Part shown: positions 13,625 to 26,760 of the stretch, in pieces
Layout: each line of letters opens with the position of its first letter
Position numbering within the stretch: the stretch's first letter is position 1
Assembly (NCBI GenBank): GCA_037013685.1
Contig: CM072891.1
Span: forward strand, 19,444,501-19,508,500
Length of the DNA stretch: 64,000 nt
From: Acridotheres tristis
Taxonomy: Eukaryota > Chordata > Aves > Passeriformes > Sturnidae
Direction: 5' to 3'
The notes under the pieces: model-generated
What the model saw: only the letters and a program-made list of their open reading frames with translations
Told to the model about the DNA's origin: nothing
Database searches by the model: none
Program-made: the position numbers and the translations under genes

Positions 13625-15261
13625 TACAGAAAGTCATGTAATAGCTGTCATTGTTTGTTGCAAAAACTGCTGATATGCTGCATGTCTGGTTAAGATCCCT
13701 GTTCTTCAAGGAATAAAGCTTAGAAATTGGCACAATTTAGAAAGTATCTGAGAGAATAAGACAACAATCAGAGATCATGTTTTATAAGACTCAGGGGACT
13801 TAGTTTATTAAAGAGAAGGCTAAGACATAGCTTAATCATGATCTGTAAATACTGATAAGGAGGATAGGCATGTGATAACAGAGGATATTACAATCTTGGG
13901 TATAAAAAGCTGATTGGAAACTAATAGTTGTAAGCTGTAGGTAGATTACATGTAGAAATACTAGGCCTGTTTAACCACTGGATGAAGTTACTATTTGGAA
14001 CAAGCCACCCAAAGCTCTAGTGAGTTTTTTTCTCCTGAAAGACAATTAAACTTCATCTTGCACTGCAGTGTGTTTTTCTAAAAACTGAGATCCTAGTTCA
14101 ACTTCAGATGCTGGACTTGAAGCAGGAAGTAGTTGGTTTCCTGATCCGTGCTATGCATTAGCTCTGATTAGATCAGTGCAACAGCCTCTCTGGCCTGAAA
14201 ATCCATGGAGCTGGGAATTGCAATCACACACTTGAAATCTGTGAGAAGTCCTATATCTCTGTCTGGGGCATAAAGAGATGCACTTGTGCAAGGTGTCTGT
14301 AGAAGCAGAAATTTAGGGTCTCCCAAGTGAATTTAAAGAAGGCAATACTTGAGAACAGCAGCTCCTACTTGGAATACTTTATTTTCAATCTTTTAAAAGA
14401 ACAGACTATGATATTGGGTAACCTAGCAGTTCCTCAGCTGATGACTGCAGGCTGGTCTACAGAAATCATTACCAGAATATCAGAACAGTGTCAGGGAGAA
14501 GCAGAGTCTGTGGCAGAAGTGGACTGAAGCTGGTTCAAGTTTAGCTTTGATCACAACAAGGGCAGTTTCCCTAACAAAGCCAAACTCACCAACACCAAAC
14601 CTCAATTCCACCAAATCAATATTTTTTCCTAATGTATTCAGTAGTGGCCTAATTGTTTTCCAGCTGCAGTATTTAGGAGTTTTGCTATTGATTGCAGTGG
14701 AAATGGTGTTAAGCTGCTGCTGAATCCCACTGTGTACCTCTACCATTGTGTATAAATGAACAAAAAGACAAGGCTATGGGATATCTTCAGTGAAATACAT
14801 TTAAAATGCTGTAGGATACTGGCATCCAAGATTTTGGAGGTGGTTATATTAAAAAATAGCAAATGGGAGGGAAAGTATTTCCAGTTATTAAACAGAAGTA
14901 CCAAGAAAGAGGTTTTAAAGAATTCATCAAACTTTCCAGGACTCCCTGACTAAGGAGCACTGTGCTAACTTGCTGACACTCATCTATTATTCTTCTGATT
15001 GGCTGGCATATTGCTATAAGAAGAAAATAACCCAGAGGACCTTGTACTTATGGAAAAAAAAAGATGAAAGGATAAAGGAAATTAAATCTCCCCAAAGCAT
15101 GTACATGCTCATATATTTCACTTGCCGTTGAACATGCAGGTTTCAATGTATAAATGAGTATATTCACGCTTACCCGCTCTCATCCTCATTGTGGTTTATC
15201 TTTACCTGGAGCATTACCACATGCTTGCCAGCTTTTAGCTCTGGAAGAGAGCAGATTAAAA

Positions 15262-15278
15262 GTGTGTGTGTGTGTGTG
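15262..15278. repeat. GT dinucleotide microsatellite
   Basis: This is an uninterrupted run of about eight and a half GT units in intron 2. Confidence 0.9.
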
Positions 15279-18200
15279 ACATGCATAGGCACTGAGCAAA
15301 CTGCAGGAATGATTGGCACCCATCAAAGACCAGGAGTGCACAAATGCACACTTAGCCTTGCCTCTGTGACCCTTGTTCATATTCTAGTAGCAGCCCAGTT
15401 GGCACAGCACAGCATCCTGTCTGCAAGTCTCTCTTCTGAGTTCAATGAGATAAAAAAGCACCTTGCAATATGAAAAATATGGGCAAAATGAAAGGGGCTT
15501 TTTTTTTTCCCCCCTGGCTCCCTCCTGCTAGAGGGAGTTTGGGATTAGGGATCTGTTACTGAATGTATAATGCAGAGTGTTTTGTTTTAAACTGAAGCTG
15601 GTGGGGAGCACTGAAAGCCTGTTCACTTGTCATCTGTTTGAGCAGTTATAGAAGTTGGGTAATTGTGTTTTCCTTCAGACAATGACTCTCTGCCTCCACT
15701 TCCCACCACACATACAATGAACACAGTTTGAGATATTCTTAAAGAAGGAAATCAAACGGGAATCACGAGCACATGATGTACCTGTCAGAGGAACAAACCT
15801 GTCAAGTGTGCATAGTGCCTTTTGCTTTCTAAAGTTACTATGATCAATTGAGACATTTGGGCAAGCTATTAAAATAATTGGCCTTTTTCTTCCACCCTGC
15901 TTTTGATTTGTATTACAGCAGTCTGGCTCAAACCTCTATTGTACCCAACACGTTCTACCCACAGCCTTGTGTGTGCAAACACGTAGACATAGCCAGTCTA
16001 CCACCCTCATGTGCTGGCCTGGTCACACAGCAATAAATGTCCCTCATGAGCCCAGACCAGAGCTAGCTGAACTCGAGGAGTGCTTTTTACATTCATTTCA
16101 CTTGATCATAACCATATTGCCTAGATGGGAAGTAACTGCTCCTGGAGATGAGACATCTAAATGTGCACAGCATTCCAGTCTTCATCCACCTGTGAAGCTG
16201 CTGTCAATAATTAGCCTGTAAAATCCCTTTGTGTTCAGCTGTGACTGTTTCCACTGTAATTGCACTGTCCTTGCACTTGGGCTGAGACTGACCACAGTTT
16301 AACTTGGCATTGCTTTCCCTACTGAAGCTTCTGGGAATTCTCTACTTCCATTGCCAAAGCTTAGTTCTACCAAAAGATGTTGATTGGCTAAGGTGTTTTC
16401 TCTGAAATAACTTCATCTCAGTGAACTCCTGATATATCAAAGTCTAGGTTTCTTTTGAACTCTCTCTGTATCTGTAGCAGGCTGTTGAGGAGTCCTCTTT
16501 GCTTTTTCCCCAGCAGAGACCCTGAAAGTCCTGCCAGTTCAGGGACTCCCAGTGCCTCTGAGCCCAACGTTATCATGCCAAGATGTTGGAAGCCTTGAGA
16601 CAGGCTCCAAGAGTGCACAGCTTTGGGGCAGACCCAGCATCCCCAGCTAGAAAGACGTGTCCCTACATCACATGTGGGACTGGTAGAAGGCACCGGGATT
16701 CTCAGCTGTTGTCAGGCACGAGGCTGATTTTTTTGGGGAAGGACAAACAGTAAGTTACCCTGAAAGGCAAGGGGAACCCCAGGTGAAAAGACTTCTAACT
16801 CCATTTTACATTGGTTTGTATTTCACATTCCGGAATCTTGTCTGGAAGGCTTTTAATTCTTTTTTTTTCTTTCCTCTTGGAAAGAGAACCAGTATGTCAT
16901 CAGAACAGCTCTAGCAGTAATGGGACATAAATCCTTGAGTAGATTGACTGAGACCACAGTTGGTTCAGGTATTTAACTCTGCATCTATCATGCACAATAA
17001 ACACCATAAATATCAGTAGACTGATCCATGCCAATTAAGGGACATAGTCCATTCCTGTATGTAGCAGGCAAACCATCTGAGTAACGACTTTGTTCAAAGA
17101 TTATCTTAAATTTTTGCTGAAGCAACTGGATGGTGCCTTGTACACCAGCACTACCTTTCTGTAAGAAGCATTTCTTAGCACTGCTTAGTGTGTGAGTTTC
17201 CCAGCTCAAAAAAATGTGTCACTTAATGCATATTTAACTGGTACAACTGAGAGCCAAGGACTGGCATTGCACTGTCATTTAGGGGATACAGGCTCTTCCT
17301 GTTTGTTTTGCATGCTTCTATCCAACATGAACATTTTGCTGATCATTTGTTAAGTATAAACCAGGCCTCACTCGGTCTATTCCCTGCAGTTTGTGCTATT
17401 AAGTAGTTGGCACAAATTTAGGAAAAATCTGGAAAGGCTCAATCCCAGGGCAATTAACTGTTAGTTCCAGAGCTGTCAGATGGAGCTCAGTGCACTGTGC
17501 TGTGGGCTTGCTCTGCTGCTGTTAGAGCATGTTGATCTCTGCAGTGGTGAGTTTTTAGGTATTTGAACATTTCCTCTTTTACCAGGTGCTATTTTTGAAC
17601 TTGCTGCCTTGCCTTCTGGCATCCTAAGAGGCTGTATCCACAGCTAGCACGGATTTAACACATTGGTCTGTTCATGAACACTCCTGTAGCAATAAACCAT
17701 TGTTTGCCTTCCCCTGCTGTGGATGCACACACCACACAGAGGAGACTCATGAGTTTTAGTTCAGAATGGTGTTCCACGTCCAGTTCCAAGAGAATTTTCC
17801 AGGTGTGCCAATACTGAGAGGGCCCAAGCCCAGCTCCCACACAGTGACAAAAATTGCATTCGTGGCATGGTTGATTTTTCTCCAGTGTGGGAGCAGAAAT
17901 TGGTGCTTTGTCAGAACACCTGGTATTCTTGAATCCTGTGGTGTAATGGAACATGTTGTGCTCAGCTGCCTGGGGAGGCAGCAGCAAAGGCTTTGTGTTG
18001 TCTGAGGGATAATGGAGATGTTACCTTAATTCTCTACAAACCATAGGGAAGGTGAGATTGAGTTTAATCTTGAATTTGTGCATCTCTTGCAGTCTCTCAG
18101 CATGCAGCAATTGCTCAATAACATCTCTTCTGTAACATCATTCATTGTCCCTGGTGGAAACAGGGACTTTTAGAAGTAGCAGTAAATTCTGGGCTGCAGG

Positions 18201-20266
18201 CTGGTTTTTCAAGAATGCTTGGTGAAAACTCAGGCAACCAAAATCATTACCCTTTCTGGAAATTTGGAACTGGTGCTCCAGATTATGCTAAAATGAACAT
18301 GTTCAAAGTCTGGTTTTGGAACATTTTGGTAAGGCAGGGGTGAATAGCTGTCAACACTCAAGAAGAAAGATCTGGCCTACAAAACAGGATCACTTGTTCC
18401 TGTCCCTGGCATATATACCATAGACACAAATATTCTTATATTGCAGCTCTCCCAGGTACCTCCTCTTCTGTACACTGAGTAGGAAACTTGTGAATAAATG
18501 TCACTAGTGCAAGGTGTAACACAACAGAGTGCAGCTCTGTAGTTTGTTTTTTTTTCTACTTTTGGGTTTCCTTTTGGTCCAGGAGACAAACATTCTTTAT
18601 CATCTCTAAGTTTCAAATGCAGCCATGGCTACAGGAAATAAATCATAACATTATGTATAGGCCGTGTTTCATCTCAAGTCTATCCATAAGGAATTGGGCT
18701 GTTATTTTAGCTCATTCCTCCAGTTCCTGATAGGTTTTTTTACCCTTCTGTACCGCTCTGTATATCAACTGTAACCAGGGCTAGAAGATCTAAAATGAAG
18801 AGAAGTCACCACAAAATGCAGAAACCATTACAACAAACGTATCAGAAGATGGGGACTGGGTTACCAGTTTTCCTCATTGTACCTGAAGCAGATTTTCAGC
18901 AGTCATGATACAAACGTAGAATTCCTGATAGATTACATTTTACAGTGTTCTGGAAGTCTGGTTACACTGTCAGAAATCGGTCACCATGGATCCTTGGAAT
19001 AGACTGGAATTTACTATTGCTCTGTGGTCAAAACTATTTTGTAGTCAAATTTCTCGATCTCTGTGTGTATAGATGGTCCTGCAGAAAGAACTTGCTGTCA
19101 ATAGAGGGAAATTTCCTCCATCTGTAAAATACTTTCGCATAAAGTTCTTTTTTAGAGATCTTTCTTCTTATGTTTCCTTCCTAATACCCTGAAATAAATC
19201 CCCTCAGTCTAATGTTCTTATCTCTTTTCTGTGATGAATTTCCTCTCTTCACTCCTGCTCCCTCAGCTGCCCCTGAATTTCCTTCCTAAATCCCTTCCGT
19301 CCTTTGCTAACCTCCTGTTGTCCCTCACCGTCCACTGCAGCATTTCCAAAGGAAAGAAGCTCACAGGAAGAGAGTACATATTATCCTCTAGGTATTATGG
19401 GTTCATTTTATCCTCGTTTCCATCTCTTAAATCAATCCCTGGTTTATCAAATCCAGAAAATATAAATATTTACTTAAGAACAAATGGGTAAGGTCACTGG
19501 ACACAGCATGGCACACAGCTGTTCTCACAATCATTTGGGGTTGTGTTTTCATTTCCTTTTCCTCTAGGAGTGCAAGCTGTGAGTTTAGCAGCCACAGGGG
19601 AACTTGGACTAGGAAGCAGTCTTGTGGAGATAGCTCAGAGTACCAACCTCAGCAGTGCAGTCAGAGTGGAGATTTGGTTGCTCTGCAGCACCAGAATATC
19701 CCCAGTATAACAGACAAGATACCTGGGACCTGCTTAGTAGACTGTCAGAATTAAAAGATATCTTCCACAGGGACTGACATGGAAATCCAGCAACTGGTAG
19801 AAACAGATCTAAATACTGCCTATAACAGTGAAAAACCAAAATCCTCAGAGATCTGATCAAAGCCTTCATTTCTGAAGAGAAATGGTGTGCTGGCATGGCT
19901 GTGCAAGGCTGATAGTGGTGAGAACTTTTAGGAAAAAGCACCAGTTTGCAGTGCCCAAGGGCATGGTATCTCCTTGGTGCTGGGCAACAGCCACTTGCTG
20001 CTAGTGCACCGAGGGGGTGTGTATTTCATTTTGCCATCCTGCTAACTGACCTGGTTTTTTGGCAGGCACCAATGATTTAGTGTTCCTCTGCATTTGTTTA
20101 GCTGCAGACGCATCTCAATACGGATTGAGCCAGGGTTCAGACTCTCAAATGTCAAGTCTGGGGCTGATGACATACTGCCTCAGGAAGAGAGCAGATATTA
20201 AGGATGAGGAAATCTAAGGTAGACAGTTTGTTACAGTGTGCAGGAGTGAAATATTGGACAAATGTG
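15279..20266 (+). other. Intron 2, gene-free stretch
   Basis: I see no recognisable gene or named repeat. There are short homopolymer runs (T then C near 15501-15513, T near 16859, T near 18546) and a pyrimidine-rich segment at about 19200-19345. Small ORFs here carry no family signature. Confidence 0.65.
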
Positions 20267-20491
20267 CAGAATCATAGAAACAAGGGTTGGAAGGCACCTC
20301 TGAGGGTTTGTGTAGTCCATCCTCCCACTCAAACAAGGACTGCTCTTGCCATGGGTCAACTACAGCTTTGTCTGTCTTGATTTTGAAAACCTTAAGGGAC
20401 TGAAATTCATCAGCTTCCCTAGACAGCCTGTTTCAGAGCTGCATTACACTCCTAGTGGTTTAATTCATCCCTAATATCTAACCTGAACCCC
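20267..20491 (-). repeat. CR1 LINE 3' fragment, antisense to BRSK2
   Basis: The + strand begins CAGAATCATAGAAACAAGG, the reverse complement of a CR1 end with its ATTCTRTG-type terminus, then GTTGGAAGGCACCTCTG. It continues through blocks typical of CR1: CCATCC, a block equal to 'CAAGGTTTTCAAAA' reversed, GCTTCCCTAGACAGCCTGTT, and CCCTAATATCTAACCTGAACC at the far end. It is a 5'-truncated 3' end of about 225 bp, fairly diverged. Confidence 0.85.
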
Positions 20492-23400
20492 AGTGCAGAT
20501 GTGAGGAGAGAGACCGACCAGCTATCATGGCTGTTGCTTTCAGTAATAAATAAATTCGTGTCAGTTATCAAATAAAGACTTCAAGCAATTCTTTAAAAAT
20601 CTGTAGGAGTTGAAAGAAGGAATACTCTGGAGCTGTGGAGACAGTACTGTATGTTGCAGTCTTATGGTGGAAACAACTGATCAGTGAAGTTAGGTAGTCA
20701 TGCCACAAAGTTTAGTATGAAAAGGATCAGCAAAATCAAAATTGATGGGTAAAATTGACAATCAACAGGCCAGCATACAAAGAATGGGGGCCTCGACAGC
20801 TGAACATAGCAAGAGGTGGGTTTAGGACTGGTTCAAAGGATACTTTGCTGAGGGGGACACTGAGGCTTAAGCAGCCTAAAGGAATTCATGGTAATGATCA
20901 CATTTCATTTTTGGTTTGAATACCAAAAAGAGAGCAACCACATTAGCAGGCAATGGGGGAACACTGTCTTAGAGCCTGCCTAGAGACTGGAGAGGTGAGA
21001 TCTGTGAGAGGTAACACTGGAAGTAAGATCACAAGTGCACTGGACTGGAATAAAGGACATGACAACTGAATTTCTGTGATTTAAGTGTTAGATACAAATC
21101 AAATTCTAGATATAGACAAGTTCTGTAGGTATAGTTTGAGGAACAACTAGCAGAGGATAGATGAAATAATTAACATATTGACATACCTTCACTGCACTTC
21201 TAAAGAGGTCTTAGCTATTTCTGACTCTTTCATTTCTCACTCTCTCAAATTGCTGGTTCTCACAGAGGCTTGACCTCTGTCATCTATCATCCCTCCAGCT
21301 GTCCCTTTCATTACAATTTCTATTTATCTTCCACTTGTTTTCCAGGTGCGGATCATTAGAAATGCTTGGTTTCTCTCCCCTTATTTTTACACATTTTTTG
21401 AACAGCAATACCATTCATACAATTCCTAATTTCCTAATTTCTTCCTAGTAGCTTCCTAGTCAGCTACTACTGCAAATATAATTTTCTTCTGTTTTGATTC
21501 TGAGTTCTCTATGTACTACTCCTTAGATTAGCCCACAGCCATCCTTTACAGCTATAATACCCTCTGGTAGTTCTGTATCCTCAGACCTTTAGCAGTGAGA
21601 TACTAATATATGTGCCTTAGACACTTTCATTCATCTTTTTTTTCAAAAGCTTTTTCATTTTAAAGAAAGCTAGGGGTTGTGTGGATCCTTAACCTGAAAT
21701 AAGATGTCACCATCCTGCCATCATTGTCTAATAATCTGATACTCCCTCTCTGACCTTCAGTAGGGCAGAATTTAACACAGCCTGATTTAAATAAAGTGCT
21801 GTAAATAGCCAGTCACAATCACCATGTCCTTTATTTGCATAAAAACCATGCAGATATGGTTTTGCAAAGTTACAATGTCTCAGCCAGGGTATATCAGCAT
21901 TTCAGGCATTATTTTTATGGTCAGAAGTACAAATGCCTAGACCTGCAGAACACAATGTAATGGGAGATTTGGGACAGCCAAGCAGAATTAAAGAATTCAG
22001 GGCATGGCAAAAAGGTTGTGTCTTGATAGATCTAATACATATAGAGATGTTTAGATAACCTAAACTTAAAGCCTATACTTAATCCTTACAGAAATTAAGA
22101 ATGTGTTTCAGGATTTTATAAGTCAGACATGTTCCTGAGAATATGTTTCAATGAATTAGTATTCTTGATGAGATTCAGGAAGCTGATGATGTAGTACTTG
22201 AAGATGAGGATTGCTCCTGGATGCATCAGAATGTATTGGTGGGAGGTTTTTAGGATTTAGTAGACAATAGATGACAGGTATTTATTGCCTGGTGAACAAG
22301 TGGCATATGACGTAATTCTGCTACTCATCATGGAAATGACTTCCATTCACTTTCAATTGAGACTTCTGTGGCTCAAAATGCATATAAAACATGCTAGTCT
22401 AATCTCAGTGTTATCATAAGAGGATTCTACTCCTGTTGGATTCAGCAGAACTGCAGCTAATTTCTGCAGGAGTTCTTTTTATGCTGTGTCATCCCTGAGA
22501 TAAAGCTCAGAGGCTCTCTGATCCTCTTGCTGTGATAAATAATTTTTACTCACCCACGGGCATTTTCACTCCACCCATTTTATGCATTTTTCCAAGCCGT
22601 AACCTCCTTCTTCTCAAACAGATGATTTGATTTTAGTTCATTTTATTTTTAAGTGATTTCCTGGGGATGGGAGGGATTTCCATGCATGCAGAACAACTGT
22701 TAAACTGAATCCTCATTATGGTAATATCAAGTGGCTGGTTTAAACTGCTGACCACCCATCTGAGTCATTATGCTAAATGTTCTTTGCTCCTGGGCACCTC
22801 CCTCTCTGTGCATGCCACAGTGATGTGAGAAGGAGCACAGAGGTTCCTGTGGGATCTTGACGTCTCACCAAAAGCACCAAAGGGCATGGACTACATGGCT
22901 TTGTAAGTTAATCTCTTCCCATGAACTTGAATTCACCCGATGGGTCTGCTGGCATAGTGCAGTCACAAAAATACATAGATGAGAAAAGTGGAGTGGGACT
23001 GGAATGAGTTGTAATCAGATGTTTGTAAACGTGTACATATACTTTAGAAATTGCACCTTTGAAAAAGCAGTATGCACGTAGCATGGACCATAAACAGATT
23101 CCTAAAATATACTGCAGCATAAAACACCTGCAGTGTATTACATCTGATGGTACCTGTATGGCTCCAGTTCTCATGGAGGACGTGTGGCTGCTTCATGAAA
23201 AGCCAGCTTTGGAGGCAGCAAAGATCACAATATTGTATCAGAGGAGCTGCTGCCCTTCAGCCATTCACAGCTTCAAAACCAAAGGTGGCACGTTTTTCCC
23301 CGTTTGTGTTTGAATTTGCCTTTCATTCCTCTTTGCTGTTGCACACGGCCTGGTAAGTCTGGCACTTGCTTTGGGATGTGTGCTGGCCATCTGCTACGAG

Positions 23401-24281
23401 ACATGTGTAAATGTGCACACAATGCTTGCAGCAGGACTGGCTTCTTTCGGGTCTTGCTAAGTACTGAGTGTGAAAGGACACTGCACAGGTACAGACCCAT
23501 CAGCTCCTCAGCATATTAGGCTGCAGTCTAAGTGGATTCCCAGCACTTTCAGGGAATTAGCCCCACAGAATAGGTTAGCTGAAAAGTATATTTAGCCTAA
23601 AAGTTAAGTAGGAAACCCAAGGGAAAACAGACTTGGTGGCAGCTGTTTTTCTCCCCTCGACTGCTCTGTTTTCCCTTTCTACTGTAACTCTCTGTTGCCC
23701 TCAATTAACCAGTTCTTGATACCTGCCCGGCTTTGCAAAATCAACCACTTAATCACAGACAAAGGCTGAACTTTCTTCTTCCCGGAACAGTTCAGCCTCT
23801 GAACCTTTGGTTCTGTGTGTCTTTCTCTTCACTTGCTTTTGCATTTCCCCAACCCTGCAATCAAACTTCTTTTAAATATCTGCAAGCTTAGTGCATTTCT
23901 GTTTTATATTATTCCCTATAGTGATGAATTAACATGAGTGGAAAACGTTCTGTTTTAATGTTAGGAGTCCTAGGCTGCAACGTTGTGAACTGTTACTTTA
24001 GAAAACCTGGAGCTGCTGGTGGGGGGAGACCAGGCAGGTTTCAGCTTTGAAGTAGGCTGAGACTACTTTTTGCCTTGATTTTGGAGAATGAGATTCTGGG
24101 CAAGTGGAAACGGCTTTGTTACAGTATTCATATATCCATAAGAAACAGGGAAAATTCTGCTCCCTGTCTCACTTTATGCTCTAGTTCTAGTTTGATAACA
24201 TGTCCACAGCTCATTTCCATTATTTTCCTTTTCATTCACTTAACTGACAGACTGTTTCATCCTTTTCTGCTAGCCTTACTC
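20492..24281 (+). other. Intron 2, gene-free stretch
   Basis: No gene is seen, and the long interval 20.5-22.9 kb has no ORF of 60 codons at all. A piece near 20850-20890 is weakly MIR-like, too weak to call. Around 21425-21470 there are short tandem TTCCTA-type blocks. Otherwise this is ordinary AT-rich intron. Confidence 0.65.
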
Positions 24282-24302
24282 TTTTTTTTTTTTTTTTTTT
24301 TT
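24282..24302. repeat. T21 homopolymer
   Basis: This is an uninterrupted run of 21 T. On the opposite strand it could be the A tail of a retroposed sequence, but the flanks show no recognisable retroposon. Confidence 0.9.
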
Positions 24303-25588
24303 GTGCAAATAACAGGTCAGACTTTCCAAGTAGTTCTTCATGTCACAACAGTGTTAGAAACACGGTGAGTGACTAATTGGACTACCAGAAGCCTTTTTAC
24401 CTGTTTGTACCTCATGTGACAATCCCATCTCAGCTAAGACTCCCAGGGTTGTGGAAAACTATTCTCTTGCGAAGTTTCATTACCATTCATTTTCCTTTAG
24501 TGAATTTTCTTTAATTTGTGGCTTTCCCTCCTCATTTGCTAACCTGTGACCAGTCCCTTCTTCCATTCTGTTGTATGCCAGGGCTCTGTTTCTGCAGTGT
24601 TAAGCACCTTGGGAAGTCTCTGCTGTGGATGTTTTCTGTCAAAGCCAGTGACAGCTGAGTAACTGCAGATTGCATAACTCGAAGTCTGGCCCGATGTGTC
24701 TTTTCATAGGAAAACAAGACAAAGCAGGTGCCAGAAACAGGTCATTGTTTTATGATCTGCAGAGCTTCCTGCTGTCTACAGCCACACTTCAGGTTACTGT
24801 AGGACAGTGCTCTCTGCTTCAGAGGAGTCCTGAGCTTGAGCTGGAGGAGAGGTGTGCTGGGAGATATCAGCCCCGAACTTTGGCAGATCTCAAAGCTGTT
24901 ACTTCTCAGGTATCTTCTGCCTTTCTACTGGTCCTGGTTCTGAGATGGGATTTCAGGAGTTTCAGCCAGAATTGTGTGGATACATGGGCAGTATCCACAG
25001 TGTTGAGAACTCTTCTCCACATGCTCTTCTGTTATTCTGGTAAAGCAGCATGGAACCAGCAAGAGTAGCTTGGTGGAAACGAACTATAACCACTGCTGCC
25101 TTTTCCTCATTTCCTCATTCTCGCCCATTAGGGAGGTTATAACCATGCTTTCCTGTCATTAGGTTGTTTTGGGGTCTTGAAAGCTGGACTAAACATAGTT
25201 TGCCAAAATAAGAAGAGTAGACTTGGTGCTGATGTATAGCAATTCATCAAAGCAGAGCAGTGACCAGCTTTCCCATTTCAACTCTCCTGTTGTGTATGAA
25301 TTGCAGAGACAGGGCTCAATAAAGCTCTTATTTATGTACAATGTTCATAGTTTGCTATTTGATTTAGAGATCTCCCAGTCATCTCATCTGCAATACAAGG
25401 CTCTACTTTGCAGAGTTTATCACTATAGTCAGAAGGCAGCTTCTCTCCAAAAAGAGCTTGCCTATGACCTTGAGTGTTCTTGCAGTTGTTAGATGCTTGT
25501 GCAGGTTTCCTGAGGAGCTGGAAGAGCCAATTTTGCAGTATGATTCTGCTTCCAAATGTGTAAAAACCAATGGTATTTTAGGTTTTCC

Positions 25589-25606
25589 TGTTTGTTTGTT
25601 TGTTGT
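25589..25606. repeat. TTTG tetranucleotide microsatellite
   Basis: Repeated GTTT units pass into GTTGTTGG and a T8 run near 25612. It is a simple sequence in intron 2. Confidence 0.8.
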
Positions 25607-26581
25607 TGGGGTTTTTTTTCTCCATGCTTTGTAGTTCAAATATGTCCAAGCTTGCAAGTGAGGAAAAGGATTTTCCATTTGCTTGTTTCAGAAACTCACT
25701 TACTTGGTAGAGGTACCTGGAGGTAAAGCTTGTACACCTGAAGGTTAGTTGTTTAGGAGCCAAAGCTCCTTCTGTCATGGCTGTGCTTACTCTGCAAGGC
25801 TGATAGGAGTGTTTAAACCTTGTTTGTGTCATCTGGCTACGCAGAGTTGTCTACGAATGCTCAACAGGGAGCAAGAGGAGGTTCTTTTAAAGCTGTGCCA
25901 GCCGCACTGTGAAAACGCTTACGCAATACCAGCTCAGCACTGCTGTTGGGAACAGAGCCTTGCTCGTTCCTCTCACCCTGCGCCAGGCAAGCTGAACCAG
26001 TGAAAATTGTGTTTTCATGCTGTCACTGCATCAACGGTGGGGACTTCTGTGGCTGCAGCTTTTTTTAGTTACGTGTTGTCATGCCACTGTCTGAATATAG
26101 TCGTGTTGGCAGTCCCCTGAAGTGCAGCCACTTTTCTGGCTGTTTGGATGCTTTTAAGCTAACCTATTATGGAAAGGCATTACCTACCCCCTCGGAGCAG
26201 AACACAGATCTTCCCTGATTTTCCTCAGACTACCAGAACCATTTAATTTGAGAAAAGGATAATCAAAATAAGACACTGCATGATAATGAGAAATTTTGAT
26301 CCTGCAATGCAGCATTATGAAATTAAGGGGAAAAAAAGCAAGACAGAAAGAGAAAACAGAGCAGTTTATCTCACTGCACCGTACTAGGGAATTCAGAGCA
26401 AGAGAACTGTGTATTTGGGTCAACTGAGTCCTAAAGGAGAATTCTCATGCAGTATTTTCAATCCATTTTCATTTAGGGTTATTGAAGATGCCAAACCTTA
26501 AAGGGGCAAATATTAAAAAGAAATAATCCTGTAGCTGTGAACTGCCTGTTCTGTTGCTGCTGCTATAAAGCAACAAAGCAG

Positions 26582-26760
26582 CTAGGGTATGTCTGCATGA
26601 TGCAATACAGGGTCATGCAGAGACACCTGAGTTAGCTCTGCATGTGCCCATGTGGGGACAGAAACACGAGAGTCATATCAGGGCAGCACTCAGCTTGGGC
26701 TCATTAGACAGCTTGTTTGGAGCTAGCTGAGACATCTCTGCCCAGCATGGAAATGTCTTA
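26582..26760. repeat. Possible ancient palindromic DNA-transposon relic
   Basis: The segment opens CTAGGGTATGTCTGCATGAT and has ACACCTGAGTTAGCTCTGCA, CAGCTTGGGCTCATTAGACAG and a loose mirror GAGACATCTCTGCCCAGCAT. The order recalls the long palindromic reptile and bird repeats that begin with a GTATGTCTACAC-like end. It is strongly decayed; the boundaries and family are uncertain. Confidence 0.36.

Noticed and set aside
20850..20890. MIR-like piece with CACTGAGGCTTAAGCAGCCT
   Set aside because: Only about 25 bases resemble the MIR core, with no flanking blocks in order.
24282..24302. T21 run as the tail of an antisense processed pseudogene
   Set aside because: I found no protein similarity and no target duplication around it.
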